Shown: in pieces, positions 8,596-17,447 of the stretch | How the letters are laid out: each line of letters starts with the position of its first letter | How positions within the stretch are numbered: position 1 is the stretch's first letter | Origin: CBCYMI01 sp965183855 | GTDB lineage: Bacteria; Pseudomonadota; Alphaproteobacteria; Caulobacterales; Maricaulaceae | Direction: 5' to 3' | Length of the DNA: 64,000 bases | Assembly (NCBI GenBank): GCA_965183855.1 | Contig: CBCYMI010000016.1 | Span: 62,001 to 126,000 of the forward strand | Notes under the pieces: generated by a model | The model's database searches: none | The model's input: the letters and a program-made list of their open reading frames with translations, nothing else | What the model was told of the DNA's origin: nothing | Program-made: the position numbers and the translations under genes

Positions 8596-9630
8596 ATGTT
8601 TTTATCCAATAGAAAATCTTTTCATTTGAGTTTTGTTCAAAATAAAAAATGGATAATAATATCTTTACTCATTTTTTTATTTTTGGCACTTCTTATTTCT
8701 GTATCATTTGGTGCTTATTCGATAAATTGGTTAAAGCTTTTTTCAAGAAATGCTCAGTCTTATGAATATACAGTTTTAATGTCTATTCGCTTACCGAGAG
8801 TGTTGCTTGCCTGTTTTGTTGGTGCAGGACTTGCTGTTTCTGGAGCCGTTTTGCAGGGATTGTTTAGAAATCCATTGGCAGATCCTGCTTTAATTGGAGT
8901 TTCAGCAGGAGCTGCGCTTGGAGTCGCAATTTCAATTGTCATTCTTGGGATAAATTCTGGTCTTTTAGGAATATATATTTTCAGCATTTCAGGTTTTTTA
9001 GGTGGATTGATTGCCAGCTTTCTTATTTTTGAATTTGCAAAGAAGTCTGAACAAAAATTATTTATGACGAATATATTATTAGCAGGAATTGCGATGAATG
9101 CAATTGCAGGCGCCATGACAGGATTATTATTGTTTTTAAGTAATGATCAGCAATTGAGGAGTCTTGTATTTTGGACAATGGGAGGATTAGGAGGGGCGCT
9201 TTGGTCTCAAGTTTTAATTTGTGGTATTATTGTTTTGCCTTTAACGTATTTAATGATGCGAAAAGGGCATTTAATTAATATTTTTATGCTTGGGGATGAA
9301 CAAGCGCAGTTTTTAGGAGTTGAAACCAAAAAATTAAAACGCCATCTTTTATTATTTGCAGCTTTAAATATAGGATTATGTGTTTCTGTAAGTGGCATTA
9401 TTGGTTTTGTGGGATTGATTGTTCCGCATTTGGTACGGTTGATTTTAGGAGCAGATCATCGGATTTTAATCCCTGTTTCAGCATTATTGGGTGCTATTTT
9501 ATTATGCTTTGCAGATTTGTTTTCAAGAATAATTATCCAGCCTTCTGAGTTGCCGATTGGAATTGTAACAAGTTTAATCGGAGGTCCATTTTTTATCTGG
9601 CTATTAATTCAAAAACCGTTTGAAAGGTAA
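8596..9630 (+). CDS. hmuU: FecCD-family ABC permease, heme/iron type (HmuU-like)
   Basis: Inner-membrane permease of the BtuC/FhuB/HmuU family. It has about ten hydrophobic segments beginning WIIISLLIFLFLALLISV. The diagnostic loops are GLFRNPLADPALIGVSAGAA (about 91-110) and IVPHLVRLILGADHR near the C-terminus. Length 344 is typical. The ATPase gene starts 6 nt downstream, so they form one translation unit. Context with the heme receptor supports heme; sequence alone cannot exclude a siderophore. There is no good ribosome site before the ATG and no binding-protein gene nearby. Confidence 0.88.
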   Translation: MFLSNRKSFHLSFVQNKKWIIISLLIFLFLALLISVSFGAYSINWLKLFSRNAQSYEYTVLMSIRLPRVLLACFVGAGLAVSGAVLQGLFRNPLADPALIGVSAGAALGVAISIVILGINSGLLGIYIFSISGFLGGLIASFLIFEFAKKSEQKLFMTNILLAGIAMNAIAGAMTGLLLFLSNDQQLRSLVFWTMGGLGGALWSQVLICGIIVLPLTYLMMRKGHLINIFMLGDEQAQFLGVETKKLKRHLLLFAALNIGLCVSVSGIIGFVGLIVPHLVRLILGADHRILIPVSALLGAILLCFADLFSRIIIQPSELPIGIVTSLIGGPFFIWLLIQKPFER

Positions 9631-9636
9631 ACAGAT

Positions 9637-10446
9637 GTGATTAGAACAGATCAGATTAGCTATCAAATTGGAGACAAGAAATTAATTGATCGAATTGATT
9701 TATGTATTGAGCCTGGGAAAGTTTTGGTTATTTTGGGAGCAAATGGGGCTGGAAAATCAACATTGTTAAATTGTTTATCTGCAGGTATCTACCCACAAAC
9801 AGGAAGCGTATTATGGAATGAAATTCCTGTTAGAAAATTAAGCCTTAAGGAGCAGGCAAAATATCGGGCAGTATTATCTCAAAGCAATGAGATTAGATTT
9901 CCTTTTAAAGTGATTGATTTGGTTTCAATGGGAAGGTATCCTTATCATATTAGAGCGAATGAATGGAAAGAACATCAAGAAATTGTAAATAGTGTTCTTG
10001 AGTATGTAGAAATAATACATTTAAAAGATCGAATTTATCAAAGCTTGTCAGGGGGAGAAAAACAACGGGTTCATCTTGCAAGAGCCCTTGCACAAATTTG
10101 GACTTCTAATACACCATTTTTATTTCTGGACGAGCCAGTTAATGCACTTGATTTAAAATATCAGCAAATGGTATTTGATCTTGTCTTGAGATTAAAAGAA
10201 GAACGACAGGCAAGCATTATCTGTGTTCTGCATGATCTTAATTTAGCCTTTATGTATGCAGATGCTATTTTAGTGTTAAAGCAAGGAAAAAATATCGCTT
10301 TTGGGGAGCCTTCCAAAGTATTAACAAAGGAAATTATATATGAAGCCTATGGTGTTTTTGTTGACTTGATTGATATCGGAAGGGCTTATCCCTTTATTTG
10401 TTTAAAAAACTCTGTAAATAAAGCAAAACAATCCAAGAATATTTAG
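9637..10446 (+). CDS. hmuV: ABC transporter ATPase, heme type (HmuV-like)
   Basis: ATP-binding subunit that energises the preceding permease. It has Walker A GANGAGKST (about 40-48), the Q-loop LSQSNEIRFPF, the signature LSGGEKQRVHLARAL, Walker B FLFLDEP and the switch histidine in CVLHDLN. The GTG start follows the permease stop by 6 nt. Length 269 matches HmuV/FecE. The SNEIRFPF segment after the Q-loop is common in HmuV proteins, which supports heme over siderophore specificity. Convergent with the phosphohexomutase gene. Confidence 0.88.
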   Translation: MIRTDQISYQIGDKKLIDRIDLCIEPGKVLVILGANGAGKSTLLNCLSAGIYPQTGSVLWNEIPVRKLSLKEQAKYRAVLSQSNEIRFPFKVIDLVSMGRYPYHIRANEWKEHQEIVNSVLEYVEIIHLKDRIYQSLSGGEKQRVHLARALAQIWTSNTPFLFLDEPVNALDLKYQQMVFDLVLRLKEERQASIICVLHDLNLAFMYADAILVLKQGKNIAFGEPSKVLTKEIIYEAYGVFVDLIDIGRAYPFICLKNSVNKAKQSKNI

Positions 10447-10588
10447 CTAATTCCAGCTTATATACTTTATTGTTTAAGCATGGTTTAAAAGAGAGATTAT
10501 TCTATTAAACTCTAATTATAGAGAGAGAATATATTAAAAAATACGTTTGGTCAGGCGTTTTAAACTCCTTCTTATAAAAGATCTATCT

Positions 10589-10624
10589 CATCATGCTTTG
10601 ATGGTATTTATATGTGGCATGATG
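10589..10624. terminator. Inverted repeat between convergent genes, possible terminator
   Basis: CATCATGC (10589-10596) pairs exactly with GCATGATG (10617-10624) across a 20-nt loop. The plus-strand side is followed by GTTTTG. It lies in the tail-to-tail gap between hmuV and the phosphohexomutase gene. The weak T run and long loop make terminator function uncertain. Confidence 0.4.
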
Positions 10625-10645
10625 GTTTTGTATGCTGATAAAAAA

Positions 10646-12145
10646 CTAGATTTTTTGATCAAAATCTCCGATTTCTGGATGTTTTTTCAAACGGTGTTCT
10701 ATGTCACGAAAAATATTAATCATTGTTTTTTCAGAGCTGGGGCTTTCAACAACAATTACCAAATTAGGTTTATTTGAGGAAGCGCGAACCAATCCCCAAC
10801 TTCCATCTTCAAAGACAATGCGGATACCATTTACTGTAATGGTTTCTTTAATATGTAATCCTGCGATGGTTTTTTTATTTTGATAAAGTGTTTTGTATTC
10901 GTCTGTTATTTTTTCTACAATATCATATTTTTCTTTATCAGAACAATAAGGTGACATCGTTGGGCTAGCCCATGTTTTACCGAGTTCTTTTTTAAAATCA
11001 GACAGTTTTTTTCCATCTTCATTATCAATTAAATTTAGAATTTCCAGTGCAGATACAAGCCCATCATCATACCCTCTTCCAATAGGGGGGCTAAAAAAGA
11101 AATGACCTGATTTTTCAAATCCTGCAAGTGCATTTGTTTCCTGTGTTCGTCTTTTAATATAAGAATGACCCGTTTTCCAGTATTCGACATTAACATTATT
11201 TTTTTTCAAAACTGGGTCTGTCATAAATAGTCCGGTTGATTTTACATCGACAACGAAATTTGCTCCTGGGTATAATTCTGAAAAATATCGTGCCAGAATA
11301 AGACCTATTTTATCAGCAAAGATTTCCTCTCCTTCATTATCAACAATACCACACCTATCTCCATCTCCATCAAAAGCAAACCCAATATCTGCTTTATGTT
11401 CCAAAACAGATTTGCTTAAATGATGTAGCATTTTCATATCTTCTGGGTTTGGATTATAATGAGGAAATGAATGATCAAGATCACATTCTATTTCAATTAT
11501 ATCGGCTCCGATTTTACGAAAGGCTTCAGGAGCAAATGCGCCAGCAGTGCCATTCCCGCATGCAATAACGGCTTTAATTGGGCGGTTTAAGTTCTGGTTT
11601 TTGGTAAGATCTGTGAGATAGAGGTTACGAATTGTGTCGGTATAAGTGTATTTCCCTGCTGGTTTGGTATCATCATATTGACCAGACATAACGATTTTTT
11701 TTAATGCCTTCATCTCGTCTGGTCCAAAGGTTAAGGGACGATTTGCTCCCATTTTCACACCTGTCCAGCCATTTTCATTATGGCTAGCGGTGACCATGGC
11801 AACACATGGAATTTTTAATTCAAATTGTGCAAAATAAGCCATGGGAGAAAGAGCAAGGCCAATATCTGTCACTTTAATTCCTGCATTCATTAAACCGATG
11901 ATTAAGGCTTGTTTGACAGATTGTGAATAGGATCGAAAATCATGTCCTACGATGATTTCAGGCAGGACACCTAAACGATTGATAAATGTACCCAACCCTT
12001 GACCCAATGCCTGGAATCCATATGCATTGATTTCTGAATTAATCTGCCAGCGTGCATCATATTCACGAAATCCTGTTTCTATAATAAAAGGGGTTGTTTC
12101 AAAATCATATGTATTTGGTTTAAGATCTTGTTGAGGTTTTTGCAT
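10646..12145 (-). CDS. Phosphomannomutase/phosphoglucomutase
   Basis: Alpha-D-phosphohexomutase that interconverts hexose 1- and 6-phosphates for sugar-nucleotide and envelope polysaccharide synthesis. The phosphoserine loop is TASHN (about 119-123, Ser121), the metal loop is DGDGDR (about 259-264), and the sugar-binding loop is GFEKSGHFFF. A phosphate-binding RASSNKPNLV lies near the C-terminus. Length 499 fits the alphaproteobacterial PMM/PGM group. The ATG at 12145 is the natural start. A KdsD gene lies upstream on the same strand with a 167-base gap, so both may serve lipopolysaccharide precursor synthesis. Confidence 0.92.
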   Translation of the reverse strand: MQKPQQDLKPNTYDFETTPFIIETGFREYDARWQINSEINAYGFQALGQGLGTFINRLGVLPEIIVGHDFRSYSQSVKQALIIGLMNAGIKVTDIGLALSPMAYFAQFELKIPCVAMVTASHNENGWTGVKMGANRPLTFGPDEMKALKKIVMSGQYDDTKPAGKYTYTDTIRNLYLTDLTKNQNLNRPIKAVIACGNGTAGAFAPEAFRKIGADIIEIECDLDHSFPHYNPNPEDMKMLHHLSKSVLEHKADIGFAFDGDGDRCGIVDNEGEEIFADKIGLILARYFSELYPGANFVVDVKSTGLFMTDPVLKKNNVNVEYWKTGHSYIKRRTQETNALAGFEKSGHFFFSPPIGRGYDDGLVSALEILNLIDNEDGKKLSDFKKELGKTWASPTMSPYCSDKEKYDIVEKITDEYKTLYQNKKTIAGLHIKETITVNGIRIVFEDGSWGLVRASSNKPNLVIVVESPSSEKTMINIFRDIEHRLKKHPEIGDFDQKI

Positions 12146-12312
12146 ATAAATTCCTGATTTTAGGTTGTTTTTGGATTGGCTTTAAAGTAGACAATGACAT
12201 TGTTTAAACATATTGCTTGCTTTCTAAAAATAGTAAGTATACATCAAGATAAAAATAGACAAATCCTTTTAAACTATTCGGATAAATTGAGAGACTAAGA
12301 AATTATCCAAAT

Positions 12313-13326
12313 TTATATAATGCCAGCTCTTAATAAATCGTGAAGGTGAATGAGACCAATAACATCTTGTTCAGATTCTGAAGTAAGTGTTGTTTTCTTT
12401 TCGTTTAAAGTTTTGGGTTTTGTAATAAAAATCTGCATAATTCTTTTCTTTCCTTCATTCATGATCCTTAATACATCTCCTGCAAGCATATCTTCTGATG
12501 CTGTCATTGGAGATTTGGTCATAACATTAGAAGCTTTTTTTTGTAATAATTTCTGGTTCATATGTCTTCTTAAATCACCATCTGTGATCATGCCTGTCAA
12601 ACTGCCATGTTCTGATATAACTCCTAAACATCCAAATCCTTTTTCACTCATTATGATTAAAGCATTTGCCATCAGACAATCTTCTTTTACCAGAGGGAGG
12701 CTGTTTCCCTGATGCATAATATCTTTGATTCTGGTTAATCTTGAGCCAAGAGTTCCTCCTGGGTGGAACATCTGAAAACGAGATGCTGTAAATCCTTTTT
12801 TTTCTAAAAGAGCAATGGAAAGAGCATCTCCTAAGGCAATTTGCAAAGTGGTAGAAGTTGTTGGCGCTTGTGTTTCAAGACATGCTTCGGGAAGATCAGG
12901 TATGATCAGATGATAATGAGCGGCTTTACCAAGTGTGCTCTTTGGTTTGGAAGTCATTGCGATTAATGGGATGTTATAGCGTCTGCAATACGCAATTAGA
13001 TTGGCAAATTCAGATGTTTCCCCAGATTTCGAAAGAGCAAGAACCGCATCTTCTTTTGTAATCATGCCCAAATCACCATGACTGGCTTCCGAAGGGTGTA
13101 CATAGTAAGAAGGTGTTCCCGTTGATGCAAGGGTTGCTGCAATTTTGCGAGCAATATGTCCTGATTTTCCAACACCTGTTAAAATAAGTCGTCCTTTTGT
13201 TTGATTAATACAGTCAAGGGTTTCTGTAAAACGCTGATCAAGTGTTTCAGACAAGTTTTTTAAACTTTCAGCTTCAAGCTTGATAACACGTTGAGCAACT
13301 TTGATTGCATTAAACGGAGAATCCAT
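12313..13326 (-). CDS. kdsD: Arabinose-5-phosphate isomerase (KdsD/KpsF)
   Basis: Converts ribulose 5-phosphate to arabinose 5-phosphate, the first step of Kdo synthesis for lipopolysaccharide. An SIS domain (about residues 35-170: GRLILTGVGKSGHIARKIA, LALSKSGETSE) is followed by two CBS domains (about 195-335: IMHQGNSLPLV, GMITDGDLRR, VMTKSPMTA). I prefer the ATG at 13326 because it gives a normal 337-residue protein. A TTG at 13392 would add 22 unconserved residues. Neither has a strong ribosome site. The CBS pair is interrupted near the end by a short hydrophilic loop (TKPKTLNEKKTTLTSE). Confidence 0.9.
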   Translation of the reverse strand: MDSPFNAIKVAQRVIKLEAESLKNLSETLDQRFTETLDCINQTKGRLILTGVGKSGHIARKIAATLASTGTPSYYVHPSEASHGDLGMITKEDAVLALSKSGETSEFANLIAYCRRYNIPLIAMTSKPKSTLGKAAHYHLIIPDLPEACLETQAPTTSTTLQIALGDALSIALLEKKGFTASRFQMFHPGGTLGSRLTRIKDIMHQGNSLPLVKEDCLMANALIIMSEKGFGCLGVISEHGSLTGMITDGDLRRHMNQKLLQKKASNVMTKSPMTASEDMLAGDVLRIMNEGKKRIMQIFITKPKTLNEKKTTLTSESEQDVIGLIHLHDLLRAGII

Positions 13327-13785
13327 TTTGGACTCTGTCTGTAAAAAGCATGTTTTTTTTCGATGTGTAGACAAAATATTTTTATCTTTCAAACTATGTT
13401 TATCTTTTTAGAATTTGTATCATATTGATAATCAACATATATAAGATGATATCAATTTAAGTTCAATGGTAAGCGAGAAATAAAATATTAAACATAAAGT
13501 ATGATTTACAAATAGGCACTAAACTGGTTTTAGATATTTTGAGCTTAAAAAATAAAGCATTCTGGTTTGAAATAAAAAAACGTATGGTTAAAGAAATATA
13601 TGAAGTTAAAGAGAGAGATGCGTTTTGCCAGAAAATTTTCCCTCTTAAAAATGGGTTTTTACTGATAAATTTGATCTTGCTTGATACAAATGATTATATA
13701 AAATCCAGTATCTTAAACGATGATGGTGAATGATTTGTGATGATGGATGTATTTTAAACTAGAATATCAGCTAGGGAGAAAAAAA
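13327..13785. other. Divergent intergenic region kdsD / gpmA
   Basis: About 460 bases between divergently transcribed genes. A 64-codon TTG frame at 13539-13733 has no ribosome site and no recognisable protein features, so I do not call it. Promoters for both neighbours must lie here; none is clear by eye. Confidence 0.45.
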
Positions 13786-14517
13786 ATGACCTGCTTAACC
13801 TTGTTACGACATGGACAGAGTGAATGGAATGTAAAAAATCAGTTTACAGGATGGGTAGATGTTGATCTGACAGAAAAAGGAGAGAACCAAGCTAAAAAAG
13901 CAGGTAAGTTATTAAAAGAACATGGAATTGTGTTTGACCAAGCCTATACATCTTATTTAAAAAGAGCAATAAAGACATTATGGTTGGTATTAACAGAAAT
14001 GGATTTATGTTATTTGCCAGTTGAAAAAAACTGGAGATTAAATGAACGTCACTATGGTGGATTAACGGGATTAAATAAAAAAGATGTCATGAAAAAACAT
14101 GGAATGGAACAAGTGAAAATATGGAGACGTTCATATGATATTCCACCTCCTAAACTAGATAGAAATAATCCTTTGCATCCACGGTTTGATAAACGATATC
14201 ATCACATTAATGATCAAGACTTGCCATCATCTGAGTCTCTAAAAATGACATCAGAGCGTGTTATTCCTTATTATCAGGAAGAAATTGCTCCTAAAATTCG
14301 TCAAAATAAATCCGTTATCATTACAGCACATGGAAATACAATTCGCGCGTTGACCATGTATTTACTTGAACTTTCTGCCGAAGAAATTCTCTCTTTGGAA
14401 ATTCCAACAGGGAATCCCTTAATTTTAAAACAAAAAGGTACAGAAAAATTTAAATCAGCTTGTTTTTTGGATCATCAACGCTGTGAACCTTTTCCTTTTG
14501 TTAATGAAAATGCTTAA
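13786..14517 (+). CDS. gpmA: 2,3-bisphosphoglycerate-dependent phosphoglycerate mutase
   Basis: Glycolytic enzyme that interconverts 3- and 2-phosphoglycerate. The catalytic RHGQSEWN motif is at about residues 8-15 (phospho-His9), with WRLNERHYGGLTGLNK in the middle and the second histidine in TAHGNTIRAL. Length 243 is typical. The start at 13786 is set by AGGGAG 8 nt upstream and by the family N-terminus; an in-frame ATG at 13747 would add 13 extra residues. The motif has Gln where most family members have Glu (RHGES), a tolerated variation. ribD follows 26 nt later on the same strand. Confidence 0.93.
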   Translation: MTCLTLLRHGQSEWNVKNQFTGWVDVDLTEKGENQAKKAGKLLKEHGIVFDQAYTSYLKRAIKTLWLVLTEMDLCYLPVEKNWRLNERHYGGLTGLNKKDVMKKHGMEQVKIWRRSYDIPPPKLDRNNPLHPRFDKRYHHINDQDLPSSESLKMTSERVIPYYQEEIAPKIRQNKSVIITAHGNTIRALTMYLLELSAEEILSLEIPTGNPLILKQKGTEKFKSACFLDHQRCEPFPFVNENA

Positions 14518-14543
14518 ATCAAGTTAGAATAGTTTATTATTTA

Positions 14544-15266
14544 ATGAATAAAACAATGCATTTAAAACCACGCTTGTCTGGATCGGATCGATCTTTTCAA
14601 AAACAGATTAGTATCGATCGATATTATATGAAAAAAGCACTTTTTCTATCAAAATCGGCATTGGGAAAAACGTTTCCTAATCCATCAGTTGGGTGTGTTT
14701 TTGTTAAAAATAGAAGAATTATTGCACAAGGAGTGACGGGACGGGGAGGCAGACCCCATGCGGAACAACAGGCTTTAAAACAGGCAGGAATACAGGCTAG
14801 AAATGCAGATGTCTATGTTAGTTTGGAACCATGCATTCATTATGGAAAAACATCTCCGTGTGCCAGGGCGCTTGTAAAAGCACATATTAGGCGTTTAATT
14901 ATTGCTTGTCTGGATCCTGACCCAAGGGTTGATGGCAAGGGTGTTCAGTATTTAATTCGTTCTGGAATTGATGTTTCTGTTGGGCTTTATCAAAAAGAAG
15001 CTGAATGGATCCATGCTGGATTCTTTTCAAGGATTTACAGAAAAAGACCTTTATTGGTATTGGATAAGAACCCTTTAGGGTATGATATGGACATGGATGG
15101 TGTATCAAGAGAACAGATAAAGGGACAAACTTGGTTAAAAACCTTACAAATGCTTTCTAAGCAGGGTATAACAAGAATTCGGGTTGCGCCAGATGACAAA
15201 AGACTTGCAGATTTGAAAGAACAGAAATTAATCGATTATGATTTAACAGATTGCACAGGTGAATGA
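14544..15266 (+). CDS. ribD: RibD deaminase with eroded reductase domain
   Basis: RibD normally deaminates the pyrimidine product of GTP cyclohydrolase II and then reduces it in riboflavin synthesis. The deaminase half is intact: zinc motifs HAE (72-74) and PCIHYGKTSPC (96-106), plus FPNPSVGCV. The reductase half is only about 75 residues instead of about 200. It begins normally (RPLLVLD), then jumps to LQMLSKQGITRIRVAP, which resembles a late element of the reductase fold. The NADPH-binding core is missing and the C-terminus is short. The product is probably deaminase only, so the reductase must be supplied elsewhere or the pathway is lost. Convergent with hsp20 across a strong terminator. 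Confidence 0.85.
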   Translation: MNKTMHLKPRLSGSDRSFQKQISIDRYYMKKALFLSKSALGKTFPNPSVGCVFVKNRRIIAQGVTGRGGRPHAEQQALKQAGIQARNADVYVSLEPCIHYGKTSPCARALVKAHIRRLIIACLDPDPRVDGKGVQYLIRSGIDVSVGLYQKEAEWIHAGFFSRIYRKRPLLVLDKNPLGYDMDMDGVSREQIKGQTWLKTLQMLSKQGITRIRVAPDDKRLADLKEQKLIDYDLTDCTGE

Positions 15267-15374
15267 TATCTATATTTATCAATAGCTGGTTTAAGTTCTA
15301 TTTTTTATCTGGAAATTTCCGTTTTAATTAAGGAAAATAAGAATGAATTGTTATTATATTGGTGTAATAGCAAA

Positions 15375-15404
15375 CTGCCTCTCTTTGTTTAAAAAGAGAG
15401 GCAG
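15375..15404. terminator. Bidirectional terminator between ribD and hsp20
   Basis: A perfect 12-bp stem, CTGCCTCTCTTT (15375-15386) with AAAGAGAGGCAG (15393-15404), and a 6-nt loop. It sits between convergent genes, with GTAATTTT on the plus side and AGTTTGC on the minus side. The T runs are short but the stem is strong. Confidence 0.75.
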
Positions 15405-15416
15405 GTAATTTTAGGA

Positions 15417-15911
15417 TTAGTTCTGAATTTTCTGAATTTTATTTTTTTTCTTGGTCGTTTGAATTTTAATTGTTTTAGGCTTTAATGTTTCAGGAAGTTC
15501 TTGTTCCAAGCTAATGGATAGTAATCCATTAGTTAAGTGTGCATCTAAAACCTTGACATGATCTGCGAGATGAAATTTTTTCTCAAAACTTCTTTCTGCA
15601 ATTCCTCGATACAAATATTGATCTTGATTTTCTTTTTTAGATTGGGACTCAACTGATCTTTTTCCAGAGATAGCCAGTATGTTATCTCGGACTTCGATAG
15701 ATAAATCTTGTTCTGAGAAACCAGCAATCGCCAGTTCAATTAAATAGGTATTCTCACTGATTCTTTCAATATTATAAGGGGGATAGCTTGAGCTAGACTG
15801 TGATCCTTTTACTGCAGAATCAATCATATCCAGCATTCTATCAAAGCCAACAATTGAACGGTAAAATGGGCTATGGTCTATATCATTAAAAAACATTCTC
15901 ATTGGTTGCAT
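15417..15911 (-). CDS. Small heat-shock protein, Hsp20/IbpA family
   Basis: Holdase chaperone that binds unfolding proteins during heat stress. The N-terminal arm has SPFYRSIVGFDRMLDMID, typical of alphaproteobacterial Hsp20. The alpha-crystallin domain covers about residues 48-145 (YNIERISENTYLIELAIAGF, ILAISGKRS, LYRGIAERSFEKKFHLADHV, LTNGLLSISLEQELPE). The start at 15911 is set by AAAGGAGG 7 nt upstream; an upstream ATG at 15980 would read through the thermometer hairpins. Length 164 is usual. A ROSE-like leader and a sigma32-like promoter precede it. Confidence 0.93.
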   Translation of the reverse strand: MQPMRMFFNDIDHSPFYRSIVGFDRMLDMIDSAVKGSQSSSSYPPYNIERISENTYLIELAIAGFSEQDLSIEVRDNILAISGKRSVESQSKKENQDQYLYRGIAERSFEKKFHLADHVKVLDAHLTNGLLSISLEQELPETLKPKTIKIQTTKKKNKIQKIQN

Positions 15912-15914
15912 AAA

Positions 15915-15953
15915 TTGTCCTCCTTTAGAAGCAACAACGAGCAGTTTCCTGCT
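15915..15953 (-). promoter_or_regulatory. ROSE-like RNA thermometer in the hsp20 leader
   Basis: On the mRNA, a hairpin AGCAG-GAAA-CUGCU (15953-15940) with a GNRA tetraloop precedes a second hairpin that sequesters the Shine-Dalgarno. UUGCU (15934-15930) lies opposite AGGA (15921-15918), with flanking pairs UUG/CAA and C-G near the loop. UYGCU opposite AGGA, including a G-G pair, is the hallmark of ROSE thermometers, which control small heat-shock genes in alphaproteobacteria. Heating would melt it and expose AAAGGAGG. Confidence 0.75.
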
Positions 15954-16104
15954 TTCACTTAAAAGCATTTCTGTCTTCACTTTTTTGCTGTTTAACGAAC
16001 GTATAAAAGTTTATAACAAATAATACTTTATATTTTTAAATCAAAAACTATCTATTAATCCGCTTTTGACTTATACGACCCATTGATGGCATCGTATACT
16101 AATG

Positions 16105-16133
16105 ATATGGTAAGTGTAACAAGAAGATTCAAG
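16105..16133 (-). promoter_or_regulatory. Possible heat-shock sigma (RpoH) promoter for hsp20
   Basis: On the minus strand CTTGAA (16133-16128) is followed, 17 bases later, by CCATAT (16110-16105). This resembles RpoH elements (CTTGAA and CCATxT). It would give a leader of about 185 nt, longer than most ROSE leaders, so a nearer promoter is possible. The rest of 15954-16400 holds no gene I can support. Confidence 0.4.
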
Positions 16134-16400
16134 GTTTATAGTAAAAATTTATTTTTTCAAAAAACGTTGTAGAAGAAAAATACTAGATTAATAAAATAGC
16201 ATCAAAATAATATCTTTAACTAAGATAGGCAAAACGTGAGTGATACCATGAACCTAAAACAGGAAAAAATAACTTTACATAATTTATTAGCATTCTTTAA
16301 TTTTACAATAGAAAACATTCTGCGAAAAATAGTAAGCATGATTAAGCTATCTGTTTTTGAAAACCGAGTTTTAAAGAAGTTTTATGGAAAGAGACATAAA

Positions 16401-17369
16401 ATGCTTTCAGGATTATCAGATCTATTTTATAAAACATCTAAAAAGAAGAATTTGTCTCTGCTTGTGCTTGGATGTTTGATTTTTCTGATTTCCTGTCAAG
16501 ATAAAAATCTATCTGAAACAGTAAAAAATAAAAATGATACGATTAAGCAATATGATAAAAAACAGAGAGATGAATTGAAAACGTTGGATGATGTTATTCA
16601 AGGTGAGTGGCGTATAAAAGATAGCCCAAGAGATCCGTATCGACATCCCGTTAAAACGCTTACCTTTTTTGACGTCCAGCCTAATATGAGAATTGCAGAG
16701 ATTTGGCCTGGAAGAGGATGGTATACGCGTATTTTGGCGCCATGGCTACATGCAAATGGGGGTGAATTAATCGCAGTATTGCCTTTTTGGGGAGAGCAAT
16801 CTCGTCAGGAGGGAGACAATGCTTCAAAGTTCAAAAGGTATAATGATGAATTTATCGCTCAGTTTCAAAATAAAGCTCTTTATGGAGAAATGAAAATCTC
16901 AGACTTGTCTGAAAATTCTTTGGCAATTTCATCTGAAAACAGTCTCGATGCCATTTTAACATTTCGTAATATTCATAACTGGATGGCAGGACGTTATGCA
17001 GAAAAAGTATTTCATGATTTCTATTTGGCTTTAAAACCAGGTGGTATTTTAGGTGTTGTTGAGCATAAATTGCCATCTTCTAAATTACAAGATCCATTTG
17101 CACGATCTGGCTATGTGCAGGAGGAATATGTAAAAAGGCTGGCAAAAGAAGCTGGATTTGAATTTGTTGGAAGATCAGAAATTAATCTTAATCCTAAAGA
17201 TGATGCAGAACACCCTAATGGAGTGTGGACTTTAATGCCAGCCAGGCGTTCTCCAAAACCAGGTTCAAAAGAAGCAGAAACATTTGATCGCGCAGCTTAT
17301 GATGCGATAGGCGAAAGCAGTCGTATGACACTTAAATTTAGAAAACCTGTTCGAAAGATACAAAATTAA
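16401..17369 (+). CDS. Predicted methyltransferase lipoprotein (COG4798-like)
   Basis: SAM-dependent methyltransferase-like protein exported as a lipoprotein. The lipobox LIFLISC ends about 32 residues after the chosen ATG at 16401. That ATG follows GGAAAGAG; the frame is open further upstream to a GTG at 16236. The fold begins YRHPVKTLTFFDVQPNMRIA, then IWPGRGWYTRILAPWLHANG in place of the usual SAM loop, AILTFRNIHNWM, LKPGGILGVVEHK and the C-terminal DDAEHPNGVWTLMP. These are hallmarks of the periplasmic COG4798 group, whose substrate is unknown to me. An unknown secreted protein gene follows 78 bases downstream. Confidence 0.8.
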   Translation: MLSGLSDLFYKTSKKKNLSLLVLGCLIFLISCQDKNLSETVKNKNDTIKQYDKKQRDELKTLDDVIQGEWRIKDSPRDPYRHPVKTLTFFDVQPNMRIAEIWPGRGWYTRILAPWLHANGGELIAVLPFWGEQSRQEGDNASKFKRYNDEFIAQFQNKALYGEMKISDLSENSLAISSENSLDAILTFRNIHNWMAGRYAEKVFHDFYLALKPGGILGVVEHKLPSSKLQDPFARSGYVQEEYVKRLAKEAGFEFVGRSEINLNPKDDAEHPNGVWTLMPARRSPKPGSKEAETFDRAAYDAIGESSRMTLKFRKPVRKIQN

Positions 17370-17447
17370 ATAAGGTATTTTATTTTTTATGAAGTGGATT
17401 ATAAGAGAACAAACAAACTATTTTCTATTCTATAAGGTTTATGATTT

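Noticed and set aside
8760..9116. 118-codon antisense frame inside hmuU
   Set aside because: The sense strand encodes a clear FecCD permease; the antisense frame has no independent support.
13539..13733. 64-codon TTG frame upstream of gpmA
   Set aside because: No ribosome site, no recognisable feature, and it lies in the promoter region of gpmA.
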